Below, in pieces: positions 34,042 to 42,507 of a stretch of DNA of 64,000 nt. The notes beneath the pieces are model-generated. The model was not told the origin of the DNA. It made no database searches and was given only the letters and a program-made list of their open reading frames with translations. Source of the stretch: Cryobacterium glucosi. GTDB lineage: Bacteria > Actinomycetota > Actinomycetes > Actinomycetales > Microbacteriaceae. The first letter of the stretch is position 1. Every line of letters begins with the position of its first letter. The stretch is from NCBI RefSeq assembly GCF_004402235.1, contig NZ_SOFS01000015.1, positions 1-64,000 of the forward strand, written 5' to 3'. A program made the position numbers and the translations under genes.

Positions 34042-35366
34042 CAGATGCCTCCGAACAGCCGGGTGAGCCGGGTGAGCTGGTCCCACGCGAGCGGGGCGGA
34101 CGTCTGGTCGTCCATCCGCTGCTGCAGGAATTCGTTGATCGCGGCCTCGTTCTCCACGGCCGCGTCGACGAGCGGGTTCGTGCCCGGCTTGTACGCGCCG
34201 ACGTCGAGGAGGTCCTGGGCGTTCCGCCGCGCGGCGAGCACCTTGCGGAGGTTTCCCGCGAGCCGGTTCTGTTCCGCGGTGTTGACCCGGGAAGCCACCC
34301 GGGAGATCGAGGCGAGGGCGTCGACGCTCGGGAAATGGCCGAGGACGGCGAGTTTGCGGTCGAGGACGACGTGTCCGTCGAGGATCGAGCGCGCGGCATC
34401 CGCGATGGGCTCGTTGTGGTCGTCGCCGTCGACGAGCACGGTGTAGATGCCCGTGATCGAGCCGGACTGGTCGGTGCCCGCGCGCTCGAGGAGGCGCGCC
34501 ATCAGGGAGAACGTCGATGGCGGGTAGCCGCGGGTTGCCGGAGGTTCGCCGACGGAGAGACCGATCTCACGCTGGGCCATCGCGACGCGGGTGAGCGAGT
34601 CCATCATCAGCATGACGTCAGCGCCCTGGTCGCGGAAGGACTCGGCGATGCGGGTCGCGACGAAGGCGGCGCGCAGGCGCATCATGGCGGGTTCGTCCGA
34701 GGTCGACACCACGACGATCGACCGGGCGAGGCCCTCTGCACCGAGGTCGTCCTCGAGGAATTCGCGGACTTCGCGGCCTCGCTCCCCGACGAGGGCGATC
34801 ACGGAGACCTTCGCGTCGGTGCCGCGCGCGATCATCGACAGGAGTGAGGACTTTCCGACCCCGGAGCCGGCGAAGAGGCCCATGCGCTGGCCGCGGCCGA
34901 CGCTCGTGAGGGTGTCGAGCACGCGCACGCCGAGCTGCAGCGGCGTCGTGATCCGCGACCGCTGCATCGCGGAGGGGCTGTCGTGGTCGATCGAGACGTA
35001 TTCCTCGACGACGAGGGGGCCCTTGCCGTCGATGGGGCGGCCCATCCCGTCGATGACACGGCCGAAGAGGCCGTTCCCGGTGGGCACGAGGTGCGGGGTC
35101 GCGTCGGACCGGACCGGTGCGCCGACCCGGATCCCGGTCATCCGGCCTAGCGGCATGCAGCGGATGCCGTCCTGCGTCGTCGCGACGACCTCCGCGTCGA
35201 TCTCGGCGTCGTTCCCGATCGCGACAAGGTCGCCGATCGCCGAGTTGAGCCCGCGGACCTCGAGGCCCAGGCCGACGATGGACGAGACCACGCCGACCCG
35301 CTCGGGGCGGGCGACGCGGAGGGCGCGCGCGAGGGCAACGGGGCGCGGTTCCCAGGTGAGGGTCAT
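34041..35366 (-). CDS. fliI: Flagellum-specific ATPase FliI
   Basis: 441 residues, F1-beta-like ATPase that drives export with FliH and FliJ. Walker A is GSGVGKSS at 167-174, Walker B-type VMLMMDSLTR near 250, and GLSVGEPPATRGYPPSTFS is the signature loop. The N-terminal barrel and C-terminal helical parts are complete. The ATG overlaps the fliH stop by 4 bases. Confidence 0.96.
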   Translation of the reverse strand: MTLTWEPRPVALARALRVARPERVGVVSSIVGLGLEVRGLNSAIGDLVAIGNDAEIDAEVVATTQDGIRCMPLGRMTGIRVGAPVRSDATPHLVPTGNGLFGRVIDGMGRPIDGKGPLVVEEYVSIDHDSPSAMQRSRITTPLQLGVRVLDTLTSVGRGQRMGLFAGSGVGKSSLLSMIARGTDAKVSVIALVGERGREVREFLEDDLGAEGLARSIVVVSTSDEPAMMRLRAAFVATRIAESFRDQGADVMLMMDSLTRVAMAQREIGLSVGEPPATRGYPPSTFSLMARLLERAGTDQSGSITGIYTVLVDGDDHNEPIADAARSILDGHVVLDRKLAVLGHFPSVDALASISRVASRVNTAEQNRLAGNLRKVLAARRNAQDLLDVGAYKPGTNPLVDAAVENEAAINEFLQQRMDDQTSAPLAWDQLTRLTRLFGGI

Positions 35367-36100
35367 CGGGTTCCCCCGAGGAGCGCGGCGCGGGCCCGCT
35401 CGAACGCGGTGGAGATCCGGGCGTCGAGGAAACCGTCCGCGAACTCGGAAACGGCGTCGCCGCGGGCGAGCGACGGGTCGGCCTGGAACGTCACGCCGGT
35501 CGCGGCGAGGACGGCCGGGTCGATCACGTCGAGGTCTGCGGGGTGCATGCGCACCACGTTCGGCCGGGTCGGCGACGCGGGGTCGAGTGCACGGCGCAGG
35601 GCCAGCCGTGCCGCACTCGGCCCGTCACTGATTTGGTAGCCGATCACGGCCTCCGCGAGGTCGAGCGCCGTGGCGAGCAGGGTGCCTTCGGCCTCGTGCA
35701 GGACGGGCTGGGTGCGCTCGTCGAGCGCGTGGCTCGCGGCGGTCAGGAGCCCGACCGTGCGGTCGAGCTGCGCCTGGACCTGCGACACCCGGGCGGCGTG
35801 GTCGGCCTCGAGGCGTGCGACCTGCGCCGCAATGTCGCTCGCGGCGGCCCGCATGCCCGCCGTGTATCCAGCAGCATGCCCCTGGACCCGGGCGGCCTCG
35901 ACCGTGCTGTCGCCGGACACGGCACGCAGGGTCGGGAAGGAGATCGCGGAGAACGGCGGGTCGCCGGCGGTCTCGGCGGTCGCGCGGGCGACCGGAGTGG
36001 CCGCCTTTCCGGCTGCGGGCGCGGTTCCTGCGGTGGCTACGGACGCATCCACGAGCACGGGCTCTGCGTGACGGAACGGGATGGCGGGGCTAGACAACAT
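35363..36100 (-). CDS. fliH: Flagellar export regulator FliH
   Basis: 245 residues. An Ala/Thr/Pro-rich N-terminus leads to a helical coiled-coil region (DIAAQVARLEADHAARVSQVQAQLD, near 110) and a C-terminal domain related to ATPase stator subunits (ALDLAEAVIGYQI, VVRMHPADLDVI). It regulates FliI. ATG 36100 lies inside the end of fliG (11-base overlap) and is preferred over the GTG at 36118. Confidence 0.87.
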   Translation of the reverse strand: MLSSPAIPFRHAEPVLVDASVATAGTAPAAGKAATPVARATAETAGDPPFSAISFPTLRAVSGDSTVEAARVQGHAAGYTAGMRAAASDIAAQVARLEADHAARVSQVQAQLDRTVGLLTAASHALDERTQPVLHEAEGTLLATALDLAEAVIGYQISDGPSAARLALRRALDPASPTRPNVVRMHPADLDVIDPAVLAATGVTFQADPSLARGDAVSEFADGFLDARISTAFERARAALLGGTR

Positions 36101-37109
36101 AAGCGTCCTCGTCCGCACGGGTCACGGTGATGCTGCCCTGGGCCTCGAGGTCGCGGATGGCGCGCACGATCGTCGCACGTCCCTCCTCGACCTGGGAGAC
36201 GCGGACGGGCCCGAGCGCGCGGATCTCGTCGTCGAGGATCTCCCGGTTGCGTTCGGAGAGGTTCTTGCGGATGATCTCAATGACGCCGTCGGTGGAGCCC
36301 TTCATCGCGATCGCGAGGATACCGGCGTCGATGCCACGGAGAACCTGTTGCACGTCGCGGTCCTCGAGGCGGACGATGTCGGCGAAGGTGAGCATCCGGG
36401 CGCGCACCTGTTCGGCCAGGACCGGGTCGCGGGCGTCGAGGGCTTCGAGGAGGGAGCGCTCGGTCGCGACATCCGCCCGGTTGATGATCTCGACGAGCGG
36501 CTGGATGCCGCCGACGACCTCGACGGAGTCCCGGGTGGCGGTGACGGCGCCGACGCGGGCCTTGAGCGAGTCGGTCACGACGCGGATGGCTTCGGGGGTC
36601 GCCGTTCCCATTCCGGCGATGCACTGGGCGACCTCGGCGGGCAGGGTGCCCTCGAGGCCGGCGATCACGGCGGAGGCGTGTTCGGGACGGAGGTGGGCGA
36701 GGACGAGGGCGATGGTCTGCGGCAGTTCACCGTCGAGGAGCGTGAGGATCTGGAGCGGTTCAGCGGTGTCGAGGAATTCGAAGGCTTTGCCGGCCATCGA
36801 GGAGGCCACCCGGCTCATGACGCCGGCGGCGCGTTCTGCGCCGAAGGATGCCTCGAGCAGGCCGACCGCGTAGGCGTGGCCTCCGCGAGGGGAGCGTGTG
36901 CCGCGCATGGTGAGGTCGTGGAATTCGAGGACCGTGGTCTCGGCGACCTCGGTGTCGACCCGGCGCAGCTGCACCATCTCGGCGGCGATGTCGGCGGCCT
37001 CGGCCTCGGTGAATTGCTTCATCACCTCGGACGCACGGTCGTGCTCCATGTTCATCAGCACGATGGCGACCTTCTGGGTTCCGGTCAGGGGGACCTGGGG
37101 GTCGATCAT
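36090..37109 (-). CDS. fliG: Flagellar motor switch protein FliG
   Basis: 339 residues with the three armadillo-type domains. Middle-domain ALVLAHLRPEHASAV corresponds to the EHPQ motif (here EHAS). RARMLTFADIVRLEDRDVQQVL matches the MFXF hinge (here MLTF). The C-terminal torque helix is KNLSERNREILDDEI with charged residues kept. FliG joins FliF to FliM and meets MotA. The ATG overlaps the fliF stop by 4 bases. Confidence 0.95.
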   Translation of the reverse strand: MIDPQVPLTGTQKVAIVLMNMEHDRASEVMKQFTEAEAADIAAEMVQLRRVDTEVAETTVLEFHDLTMRGTRSPRGGHAYAVGLLEASFGAERAAGVMSRVASSMAGKAFEFLDTAEPLQILTLLDGELPQTIALVLAHLRPEHASAVIAGLEGTLPAEVAQCIAGMGTATPEAIRVVTDSLKARVGAVTATRDSVEVVGGIQPLVEIINRADVATERSLLEALDARDPVLAEQVRARMLTFADIVRLEDRDVQQVLRGIDAGILAIAMKGSTDGVIEIIRKNLSERNREILDDEIRALGPVRVSQVEEGRATIVRAIRDLEAQGSITVTRADEDAYVV

Positions 37110-38725
37110 GCGGGCTGCCGGTCTTCCATGAGACCGCGGAGGTACTCTGCGGTCTTCTTCGGGTCGCGCTGGGCGAGGGCGTCGATCTCAACACGCATCC
37201 GCTCGGAAGCGGCCGGCGGGGTGAAGGCGGGAACACCGAAGGCGACGGTGGGGCTCGGGTCGATCATGATCGGCGCGATCGGGGTATTGAGGCCGAACGG
37301 AACCGCGGCGGGGGCGAGGGCCGGACGTACCTGGAGCATCTCGTCGACCTCGATCGATTCGCGGCTCTGGCGACGGGAGCGGCGGGCGTAGAGCAGCATG
37401 CCGAGGATCAGGGTGATCAGGATTCCGGCGGTGATGATGCCGATGCGCACGATCTCCCCCATCCGGTCCGCCGAGGTCTGGGCGTCCTGCTGGGCGAGAG
37501 CCGCTGATGCGTCTGCGGCGGCCTGGCCGTTGAAGCTCACGACCTCGACGGTGACGGCGTCGCCGCGGGTCGAGTCGATGCCGGCGGCCGAGGAGACCAG
37601 GCTGGTCACGTCGGCGACGTTGACGCTGCCGATCGTGTCCTTGTTCACCGCGACCGAGATCGTCTGGCGGTTGACGGCACCGGCCGGGATCGTGCGGGTC
37701 TCGGTGACCTTGTTGACCGCGTTGTTCTTCGTGGTGTCCGCCGAGGTGAAGGAGCCGTCGGTGCTCGTTCCCGTCGGTGTCGTCGTCGTGGTCGTGGTGC
37801 CGAGCACCCCGGCCGCCCCCGAGGCGCCGGTGCCGGTGTACGTCTCGGTCTTGACGGCCTCGTTGAGGGCGGGAGCGTTCGTCGGCGAGGTGAAGGATTC
37901 CTCGACGCGGGAGGCCGACTGTGCGCTCATGTCTGCGGCGACGACGACGGTCGCGTTACCGGCGCCGAGCACCTTGTCGAGCATGGCCTGGACCGAACCG
38001 CGCACGCGCTGCTCGTAGTCGGTGGACTGCTCGGCGCCGGTCCCGGTGACGCCGGTGCCGACGGCCGAGAGCACGATGCCCTTGGAGTCGATCACGGCCA
38101 CGTCGGTCGGCTTCATGCCGTCGATCGAGGCGCTCGTGAGGTGCACGATGGCCTGGACCTGGTCGCTCGAGAGGGTCACTCCAGTCTGGGTGGCGACGAA
38201 GACGGATGCCGTCGGGTCCTGCTTCTCGGACACGAACACGGTGTCCTTGGGGATCGCGAGGCGAACAGAGGCGGTCTTGACGCCCTGCATGGCCTGGATC
38301 GTGTTGGCGAGCTCACCCTCGAGGGCCCGCTTGTAGGTCACCGACTGCTGGAACTCGCTCGCGGTGACGCCCATCTTGTCGAGCAGAGAGTATCCCCCGG
38401 TGTCCGAGGTCGGCAGCCCGGCCGCGGCCGCCTTGAGTCGCTCGGCGTAGACATCCGCCTGGGGAACGAGGATCGTCGCACCGCCGTCGCTGAGCTGGTA
38501 GTCGACCTTGTCGGTCGCGAGCTGGTCGACGATGGCGCTCGCGTCGGCGCCGGCGAGCCCGGAGAACAGGGGCGTGTACGCGGGCTTCGTGGCCCACATC
38601 GTGAGCGCGGCGATGCCGAGTGCGAGCACCGCGACGCCGATGATGGCGACCGTGCGCTGCGCGATGGTGAACTCACGGATGTTCTGTCCCAGTCGCTGGA
38701 AGAAGGAACTGATCTGGCGGGGCAT
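37106..38725 (-). CDS. fliF: Flagellar MS-ring protein FliF
   Basis: 539 residues. The first membrane helix is at about 26-45 and the second near 430-452 (IGIITAGILITLILGMLLY). The ring-building domains lie between (TPLFSGLAGADASAIVDQL; YKRALEGELANTI; VRLAIPK). A Thr/Gly-rich insert occurs near 305-325. The C-terminal cytoplasmic tail (KKTAEYLRGLM) binds FliG. It is the platform on which the export gate and rod are built. The ATG shares one base with the fliE stop. Confidence 0.95.
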   Translation of the reverse strand: MPRQISSFFQRLGQNIREFTIAQRTVAIIGVAVLALGIAALTMWATKPAYTPLFSGLAGADASAIVDQLATDKVDYQLSDGGATILVPQADVYAERLKAAAAGLPTSDTGGYSLLDKMGVTASEFQQSVTYKRALEGELANTIQAMQGVKTASVRLAIPKDTVFVSEKQDPTASVFVATQTGVTLSSDQVQAIVHLTSASIDGMKPTDVAVIDSKGIVLSAVGTGVTGTGAEQSTDYEQRVRGSVQAMLDKVLGAGNATVVVAADMSAQSASRVEESFTSPTNAPALNEAVKTETYTGTGASGAAGVLGTTTTTTTPTGTSTDGSFTSADTTKNNAVNKVTETRTIPAGAVNRQTISVAVNKDTIGSVNVADVTSLVSSAAGIDSTRGDAVTVEVVSFNGQAAADASAALAQQDAQTSADRMGEIVRIGIITAGILITLILGMLLYARRSRRQSRESIEVDEMLQVRPALAPAAVPFGLNTPIAPIMIDPSPTVAFGVPAFTPPAASERMRVEIDALAQRDPKKTAEYLRGLMEDRQPA

Positions 38726-39045
38726 CAGGCCTGCATCCTCATGATCTCGTTGAAGGCGTCGACGCCCTTGTTACGCACGGCGGCGACGAGTTCGAGGCTC
38801 ACCTGTGCGCGGGTCGCGGCGATGGTGGCGCTCGCGATGTCGTTGAGGTTGCCGGTGACGGCGGCGACAGCCTGGGTGTTCGCGGTCGACTGCAGCTGCT
38901 GCAGGTTGTCGACGGCGCCGGCCATGGCGGTTCCGAAGCCCGAGCCGTCTGTGGCCGTGGTGGCCTGGCTGGATTGTGTCGCCTGCACGCTCTGGGTGGC
39001 CTGGCTGGCCTGGAGCGCGAGCGCCCCGATGGATGCGATGGTCAT
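38725..39045 (-). CDS. fliE: Flagellar hook-basal body protein FliE
   Basis: 106 residues from ATG 39045. The C-terminal half (ATIAATRAQVSLELVAAVRNKGVDAFNEIMRM in parts) is the conserved FliE helix region. The N-terminal part has Gln-Ala-Thr repeats. FliE links the MS ring to the rod. The longer in-frame version to 39384 lies inside flgC. The ATG overlaps the flgC stop. Confidence 0.9.
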   Translation of the reverse strand: MTIASIGALALQASQATQSVQATQSSQATTATDGSGFGTAMAGAVDNLQQLQSTANTQAVAAVTGNLNDIASATIAATRAQVSLELVAAVRNKGVDAFNEIMRMQA

Positions 39046-39437
39046 CAGGCACGGCCGATCTGAAGAGCTGCTTCGTAGGTTGTCTTGGCGCGGTCGACGA
39101 CGGCCGCGTTCGCCTGGTAGCCGCGCTGGGCCATGATCAGGTCGCCCATCTGCTCGCCGAGGTCGATGTCGGGGCGGCGCACGTAGCCGGCGGCGTCGGC
39201 GAGCGGGTTGGTCGGGTCGGAGACGAGGATGCCGGTCGCAGAGCCCTGTGCGGTGCCCGCGACCTCCACGCCGTTCACGCCCGCGCCGGCCTGCGCCACG
39301 ATGTAGCGGGCCTGGAAGGCGTTGCCGCTCGTCGGCGTGACCGTGTTGACGTTGGCGATGTTGTCGGCGATCGCGTCGAGCCATTTGCGGTGCAAGGTGA
39401 GGCCGGAGCCGGCGATTCCGATCGCGTCGAGGCTCAT
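39045..39437 (-). CDS. flgC: Flagellar proximal rod protein FlgC
   Basis: 130 residues with the rod/hook family ends: GIAGSGLTLHRKWLDAIADNIANVNT at the start and GDLIMAQRGYQANAAVVDRAKTTYEAAL at the end (in parts). YVRRPDIDLGEQM is the FlgC-type block. The ATG shares one base with the flgB stop, and its stop overlaps fliE. Confidence 0.93.
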   Translation of the reverse strand: MSLDAIGIAGSGLTLHRKWLDAIADNIANVNTVTPTSGNAFQARYIVAQAGAGVNGVEVAGTAQGSATGILVSDPTNPLADAAGYVRRPDIDLGEQMGDLIMAQRGYQANAAVVDRAKTTYEAALQIGRA

Positions 39438-39778
39438 CAGGCGGTCTTCATCGCGGCGCGCACGGCGCTGAACGGCATGTTGATCGCCTGTGCGGCGAAC
39501 TGGTACCGGAGCACGGTCGAGGTGTTCGCGAGCGTCTCGGTGTCGAGATTGACGTTGTTGCCGTTGACGTTGGTGGGTTCGAGCGAATCGGTGGTCGTGG
39601 CGGCCGTGCTGCCGCTGCCGTCGGCGACCGACTTGGCGAGGGCGGACTCGAACGCGACCTGCTTGGCGTGGTAGTTGGGGGTGTTGACGTTGGCGATATT
39701 GCTCGCGATGGTGCTCTGTCGCAGAGAGAGTGCGGCCAGTGCGCTCGTGAGAGCGGTGGAGGTCACGGATTCAAGCAC
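39437..39778 (-). CDS. flgB: Flagellar proximal rod protein FlgB
   Basis: 113 residues. The start region has LRQSTIASNIANVNTPNYHAKQVAFE, the FlgB/rod signature. The C-terminus has LRYQFAAQAINMPFSAVRAAM. GTG start at 39778 with no strong ribosome site. First gene of the basal-body operon; a sigma-28-type promoter lies about 77 bases upstream. Confidence 0.92.
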   Translation of the reverse strand: MLESVTSTALTSALAALSLRQSTIASNIANVNTPNYHAKQVAFESALAKSVADGSGSTAATTTDSLEPTNVNGNNVNLDTETLANTSTVLRYQFAAQAINMPFSAVRAAMKTA

Positions 39779-39854
39779 GGTTACCCGATTCGTCGTCAGA
39801 TGTACTGAACGGCCGATCCGTGGCCTGGTGCGAGCAATCCGTGCTCGTCTCTAG

Positions 39855-39881
39855 CTATCGGCCCGGTTCGGGCCCGCGTTA
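39855..39881 (-). promoter_or_regulatory. Sigma-28 type promoter of the flgB operon
   Basis: Read on the minus strand: TAACGCGG, 11 bases, GCCGATAG. This matches the FliA consensus architecture exactly. The predicted mRNA start is near 39848, leaving a leader of about 70 bases before flgB. Confidence 0.85.
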
Positions 39882-39961
39882 GGTCTTCTTTCCACGAGTC
39901 AGGCGCTTGGCTCGAAAGGGGGGTGCAGCGGCCGTTTCGGCCCGCCGACCGCCCGCTCCCG

Positions 39962-41629
39962 TCAGTCGTCGTCGCGAAGTATCTCGCTCTTGCTCGTGAG
40001 GAGGATGGGCCTCTGCTCGGGGTCGAGACCGGGTGGCGGAGTGAGCCAGTAGCGGCCCGTGTCGTCGCGTGCGATGCGCCAGTGTTCGTTGTGGAGCCGC
40101 AGGTGGTCGGCCCGGCAGAGCAGGATGCCGTGGTCGAGGTTGGTCTCGCCGGTGTCGTCTTTCCAGTGTTCGATGTGATGCGTCTCGGTCCAGGCCGGTG
40201 GCCGGTCGCAGCCCGGCCACCGGCAGCCGCCGTCACGAATAGCGAGGGCCACCCTTTGGGAGGGGCTGAAGGTGCGTTGCTCCCGGCCGAGGTCGACGCC
40301 GCTGCCGTGGTCGTCGAAGGTGACATCGAGGAGCCCGCTGTCGCACCGGTTCCGTTCCACCGTCTCGGCCGAGACCGTCACCGCGGTCCCCTCGATCACC
40401 CCCGGCTGGAGCGCGGGTGCCGCGGTTTCGGGGTTCGCCGCAGCGTCGGCTGTGGGTGACGGGGCCTCGGTTGGCGCGGCATCGGTGGGTGTGGTTCCCG
40501 TGGGCGCGAAACCGGTGGGTGTGGCGCTGGTGGGGCGGATGGTGATCATGCGGACGGCGGGGCTGCGACCGCCGGCGATGCGTTTCGGGTCGGCTTTCAC
40601 GCCGAGTTTCATCAGGGCCAGGAACGCATCCGCGGTGAGTTGTTCTGTGGTGCGCGGGTCGTCCTGGACCCGCTTCGACCAGGCCGCCTGGACCTTGTCC
40701 ACGAACCGGACACCGCCCCGGCGGGGGCTGGTGATCGCGTCGTAGGTACTCATCAGGTATTCGCCGTCTTCCGGGGCGAACAACCCGACCATGCGCACCT
40801 GCCCGGTGTGGAGTCGCCAGAACCGCAGGGACCGGTCGTCGTAGACGGCCTTCTCCCGGGCGGCGATGCCGGCCTCATCGAGCACGTCCCGCACCCGCCG
40901 GGCCCGCTTGAACAACTGGTCAGCGTTCACCGTGCGCGCCTCGGCGAGGAGCCGGGCCAGGGCCGTGGCGAGTTTCTCCGGGGTGATCGCCCGGTCCAGG
41001 TCGCCGAGCCCTTTCCGGAGCGAGTCTGCCTTCTCGACGCTCAGCCAGCCCTCGCGCAGGGCCCGGCCGATCGGCGCGTGCCACGGCGGCACCGCGGCCG
41101 CAGGCACTGGCGGGTCGACCGGCGGCAGGCCCGGGGCCGCGCCGTCGAGGGGTGGGACGCCGTCGAGGAACGGAGTCTCGTCCAGCAACTTCTGAGCCTC
41201 GGCGGCTTCCCGGGCGGCCTTCTCAGCGGCGTCGGCCTCGGCGAGCAGCCTGCCGACCGCGAGCAGCTTGCCCACGTCGCCCTTGCTTGACCCAGAAATA
41301 CTCTGCAGGAGATCTTCTGGGGTCCGGAACCCCTTCCGGGCCGCAAGGCCTTGGCCGCCGAGTTCGGGCCGGGACCGCCGGGCGAGTGTCGCGGCGAACC
41401 ACGCTGCCTGGGTGTCGAGTGCCCGCCGGGCTCCCGAAATCAATGCGTGCCCTTCGAGCACCGCGTCATCGCTCAACGTGTCGACAGCGGCAGACGAGCC
41501 ACCGAGCCCGGTGACGATATGAGCCATCGACCGCAACCCGCCGAGCACGCCTCTCTGCACCGGGTCGCCCTGCACCCGGTCGCCATGCGGCTGATCGAGT
41601 GAAGCGGGCGGCTGGGGAAGATCGGTCAT
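39962..41629 (-). CDS. DUF222/13E12-repeat protein with HNH endonuclease domain
   Basis: 555 residues. The helical DUF222 domain (about 60-370) is followed by a low-complexity linker with Pro-Thr-Gly/Ala repeats (about 380-425) and a C-terminal HNH nuclease motif (CRWPGCDRPPAWTETHHIEHWKDDTGETNLDHGILLCRADH in pieces, about 480-520), with Cys pairs for zinc. Such proteins are common and multicopy in actinobacteria and behave as mobile or expanding elements; function is unknown. It sits inside the flagellar cluster, between the flgB promoter and the fliDST-like genes, and has no evident flagellar role. Confidence 0.85.
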   Translation of the reverse strand: MTDLPQPPASLDQPHGDRVQGDPVQRGVLGGLRSMAHIVTGLGGSSAAVDTLSDDAVLEGHALISGARRALDTQAAWFAATLARRSRPELGGQGLAARKGFRTPEDLLQSISGSSKGDVGKLLAVGRLLAEADAAEKAAREAAEAQKLLDETPFLDGVPPLDGAAPGLPPVDPPVPAAAVPPWHAPIGRALREGWLSVEKADSLRKGLGDLDRAITPEKLATALARLLAEARTVNADQLFKRARRVRDVLDEAGIAAREKAVYDDRSLRFWRLHTGQVRMVGLFAPEDGEYLMSTYDAITSPRRGGVRFVDKVQAAWSKRVQDDPRTTEQLTADAFLALMKLGVKADPKRIAGGRSPAVRMITIRPTSATPTGFAPTGTTPTDAAPTEAPSPTADAAANPETAAPALQPGVIEGTAVTVSAETVERNRCDSGLLDVTFDDHGSGVDLGREQRTFSPSQRVALAIRDGGCRWPGCDRPPAWTETHHIEHWKDDTGETNLDHGILLCRADHLRLHNEHWRIARDDTGRYWLTPPPGLDPEQRPILLTSKSEILRDDD

Positions 41630-41738
41630 GCCCCCACGTTACGACGGACCGCCGACAGTCTTTGAGCATGGCTCAGGCTTGTGGAAACTCCCTCTGATCA
41701 GGCACCTGTTGAGGAGAAGCCTCGCTCAACGAGTCCGA

Positions 41739-42065
41739 TCAGCCGGTGACGTCAAGATAGACGGACGCGTTGGCGCGCTGGGCGGTGAGGATGGTGCGCA
41801 CGGCGGACAGGTGTGCTCCGGCGGAGCGCCGCGCATCCTCGATCTCGCGGATCAACTCGAGCTGGCCGGCGATGAGCAACCGGGCACGCTCCTCGAGCTG
41901 CACGGGAAGCTGCCCCAGGTGCTCAGGCGCGCGCCACTGCACGCCGGTCGAGAACCGCTCCCCCTCGATCGCGAGCACCGCATTGCGGGTACCACTGCCG
42001 AGGCTGCGCTCGAGCTCGTCGAGCACCCGCAGCCACTCCTCATACGATCCCGACGGCCTAGGCAT
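41739..42065 (-). CDS. Small helical protein, candidate FliT-type flagellar chaperone
   Basis: 108 residues, helical, with no clear domain. It overlaps the fliS end by 8 bases (start ATG 42065), so it belongs to fliD-fliS. FliT, the FliD chaperone, is about 100-120 residues, helical and encoded in the same position in many species. Sequence similarity is not visible by eye, so the call is positional. The region before and after shows nothing else. Confidence 0.5.
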   Translation of the reverse strand: MPRPSGSYEEWLRVLDELERSLGSGTRNAVLAIEGERFSTGVQWRAPEHLGQLPVQLEERARLLIAGQLELIREIEDARRSAGAHLSAVRTILTAQRANASVYLDVTG

Positions 42066-42507
42066 AACCGAGCTCTCCTCCGACCCGGGCAGCCATCGGC
42101 TGCGCGGGAAGCTGCTCGGCGGCTTCGTGCCAGGTCTGACGCAGCGGCTCGAGCAGTCCGATGCACTCCACCGTGCGGTTGACGTCCCGGTGCACGTTCG
42201 AGCTCATCAGCGCGTTCTGCACGTACACGTAGATCGCGAACAGGCCTTCGGCGCCGTCCCAGGCCTCGACGTTGAGGGAGGACGACAGTTCGGAGACGAT
42301 CGCCTGAGCGTGCAGCAGGTTCTCCGAAGCAACCTGCCAGTCCTGGTTGAGCTGTGCGGCCTGCGCGCGGTTGAGATCCAAAAGCAGGCGGTCGTACAGC
42401 ATCGTCAGGAGCCGCGCCGGCGTGGCGGACAGGATCGATTCGCGGTTGAACTGTGCGCGGCGGGCCTGCGCGTTGCTCCCCATCATGCTCATAATTGCCA
42501 TCATCAT
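42058..42507 (-). CDS. fliS: Flagellin export chaperone FliS
   Basis: 149 residues from ATG 42507, which overlaps the fliD stop as ATGA. Three more in-frame ATGs follow within 27 bases, so the exact start is uncertain. The helical-bundle pattern ESILSATPARLLTMLYDRLLLDLNRA, LNVEAWDGAEGLFAIYVYVQNALM and LEPLRQTWHEA is typical. FliS binds the flagellin C-terminus and, in B. subtilis, takes part in the FliW-CsrA loop. Confidence 0.92.
   Translation of the reverse strand: MMMAIMSMMGSNAQARRAQFNRESILSATPARLLTMLYDRLLLDLNRAQAAQLNQDWQVASENLLHAQAIVSELSSSLNVEAWDGAEGLFAIYVYVQNALMSSNVHRDVNRTVECIGLLEPLRQTWHEAAEQLPAQPMAARVGGELGYA

Noticed and set aside
39796..40326. 176-codon minus-strand frame beside the HNH gene
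   Set aside because: Overlaps the HNH domain in another frame; no motif of its own.
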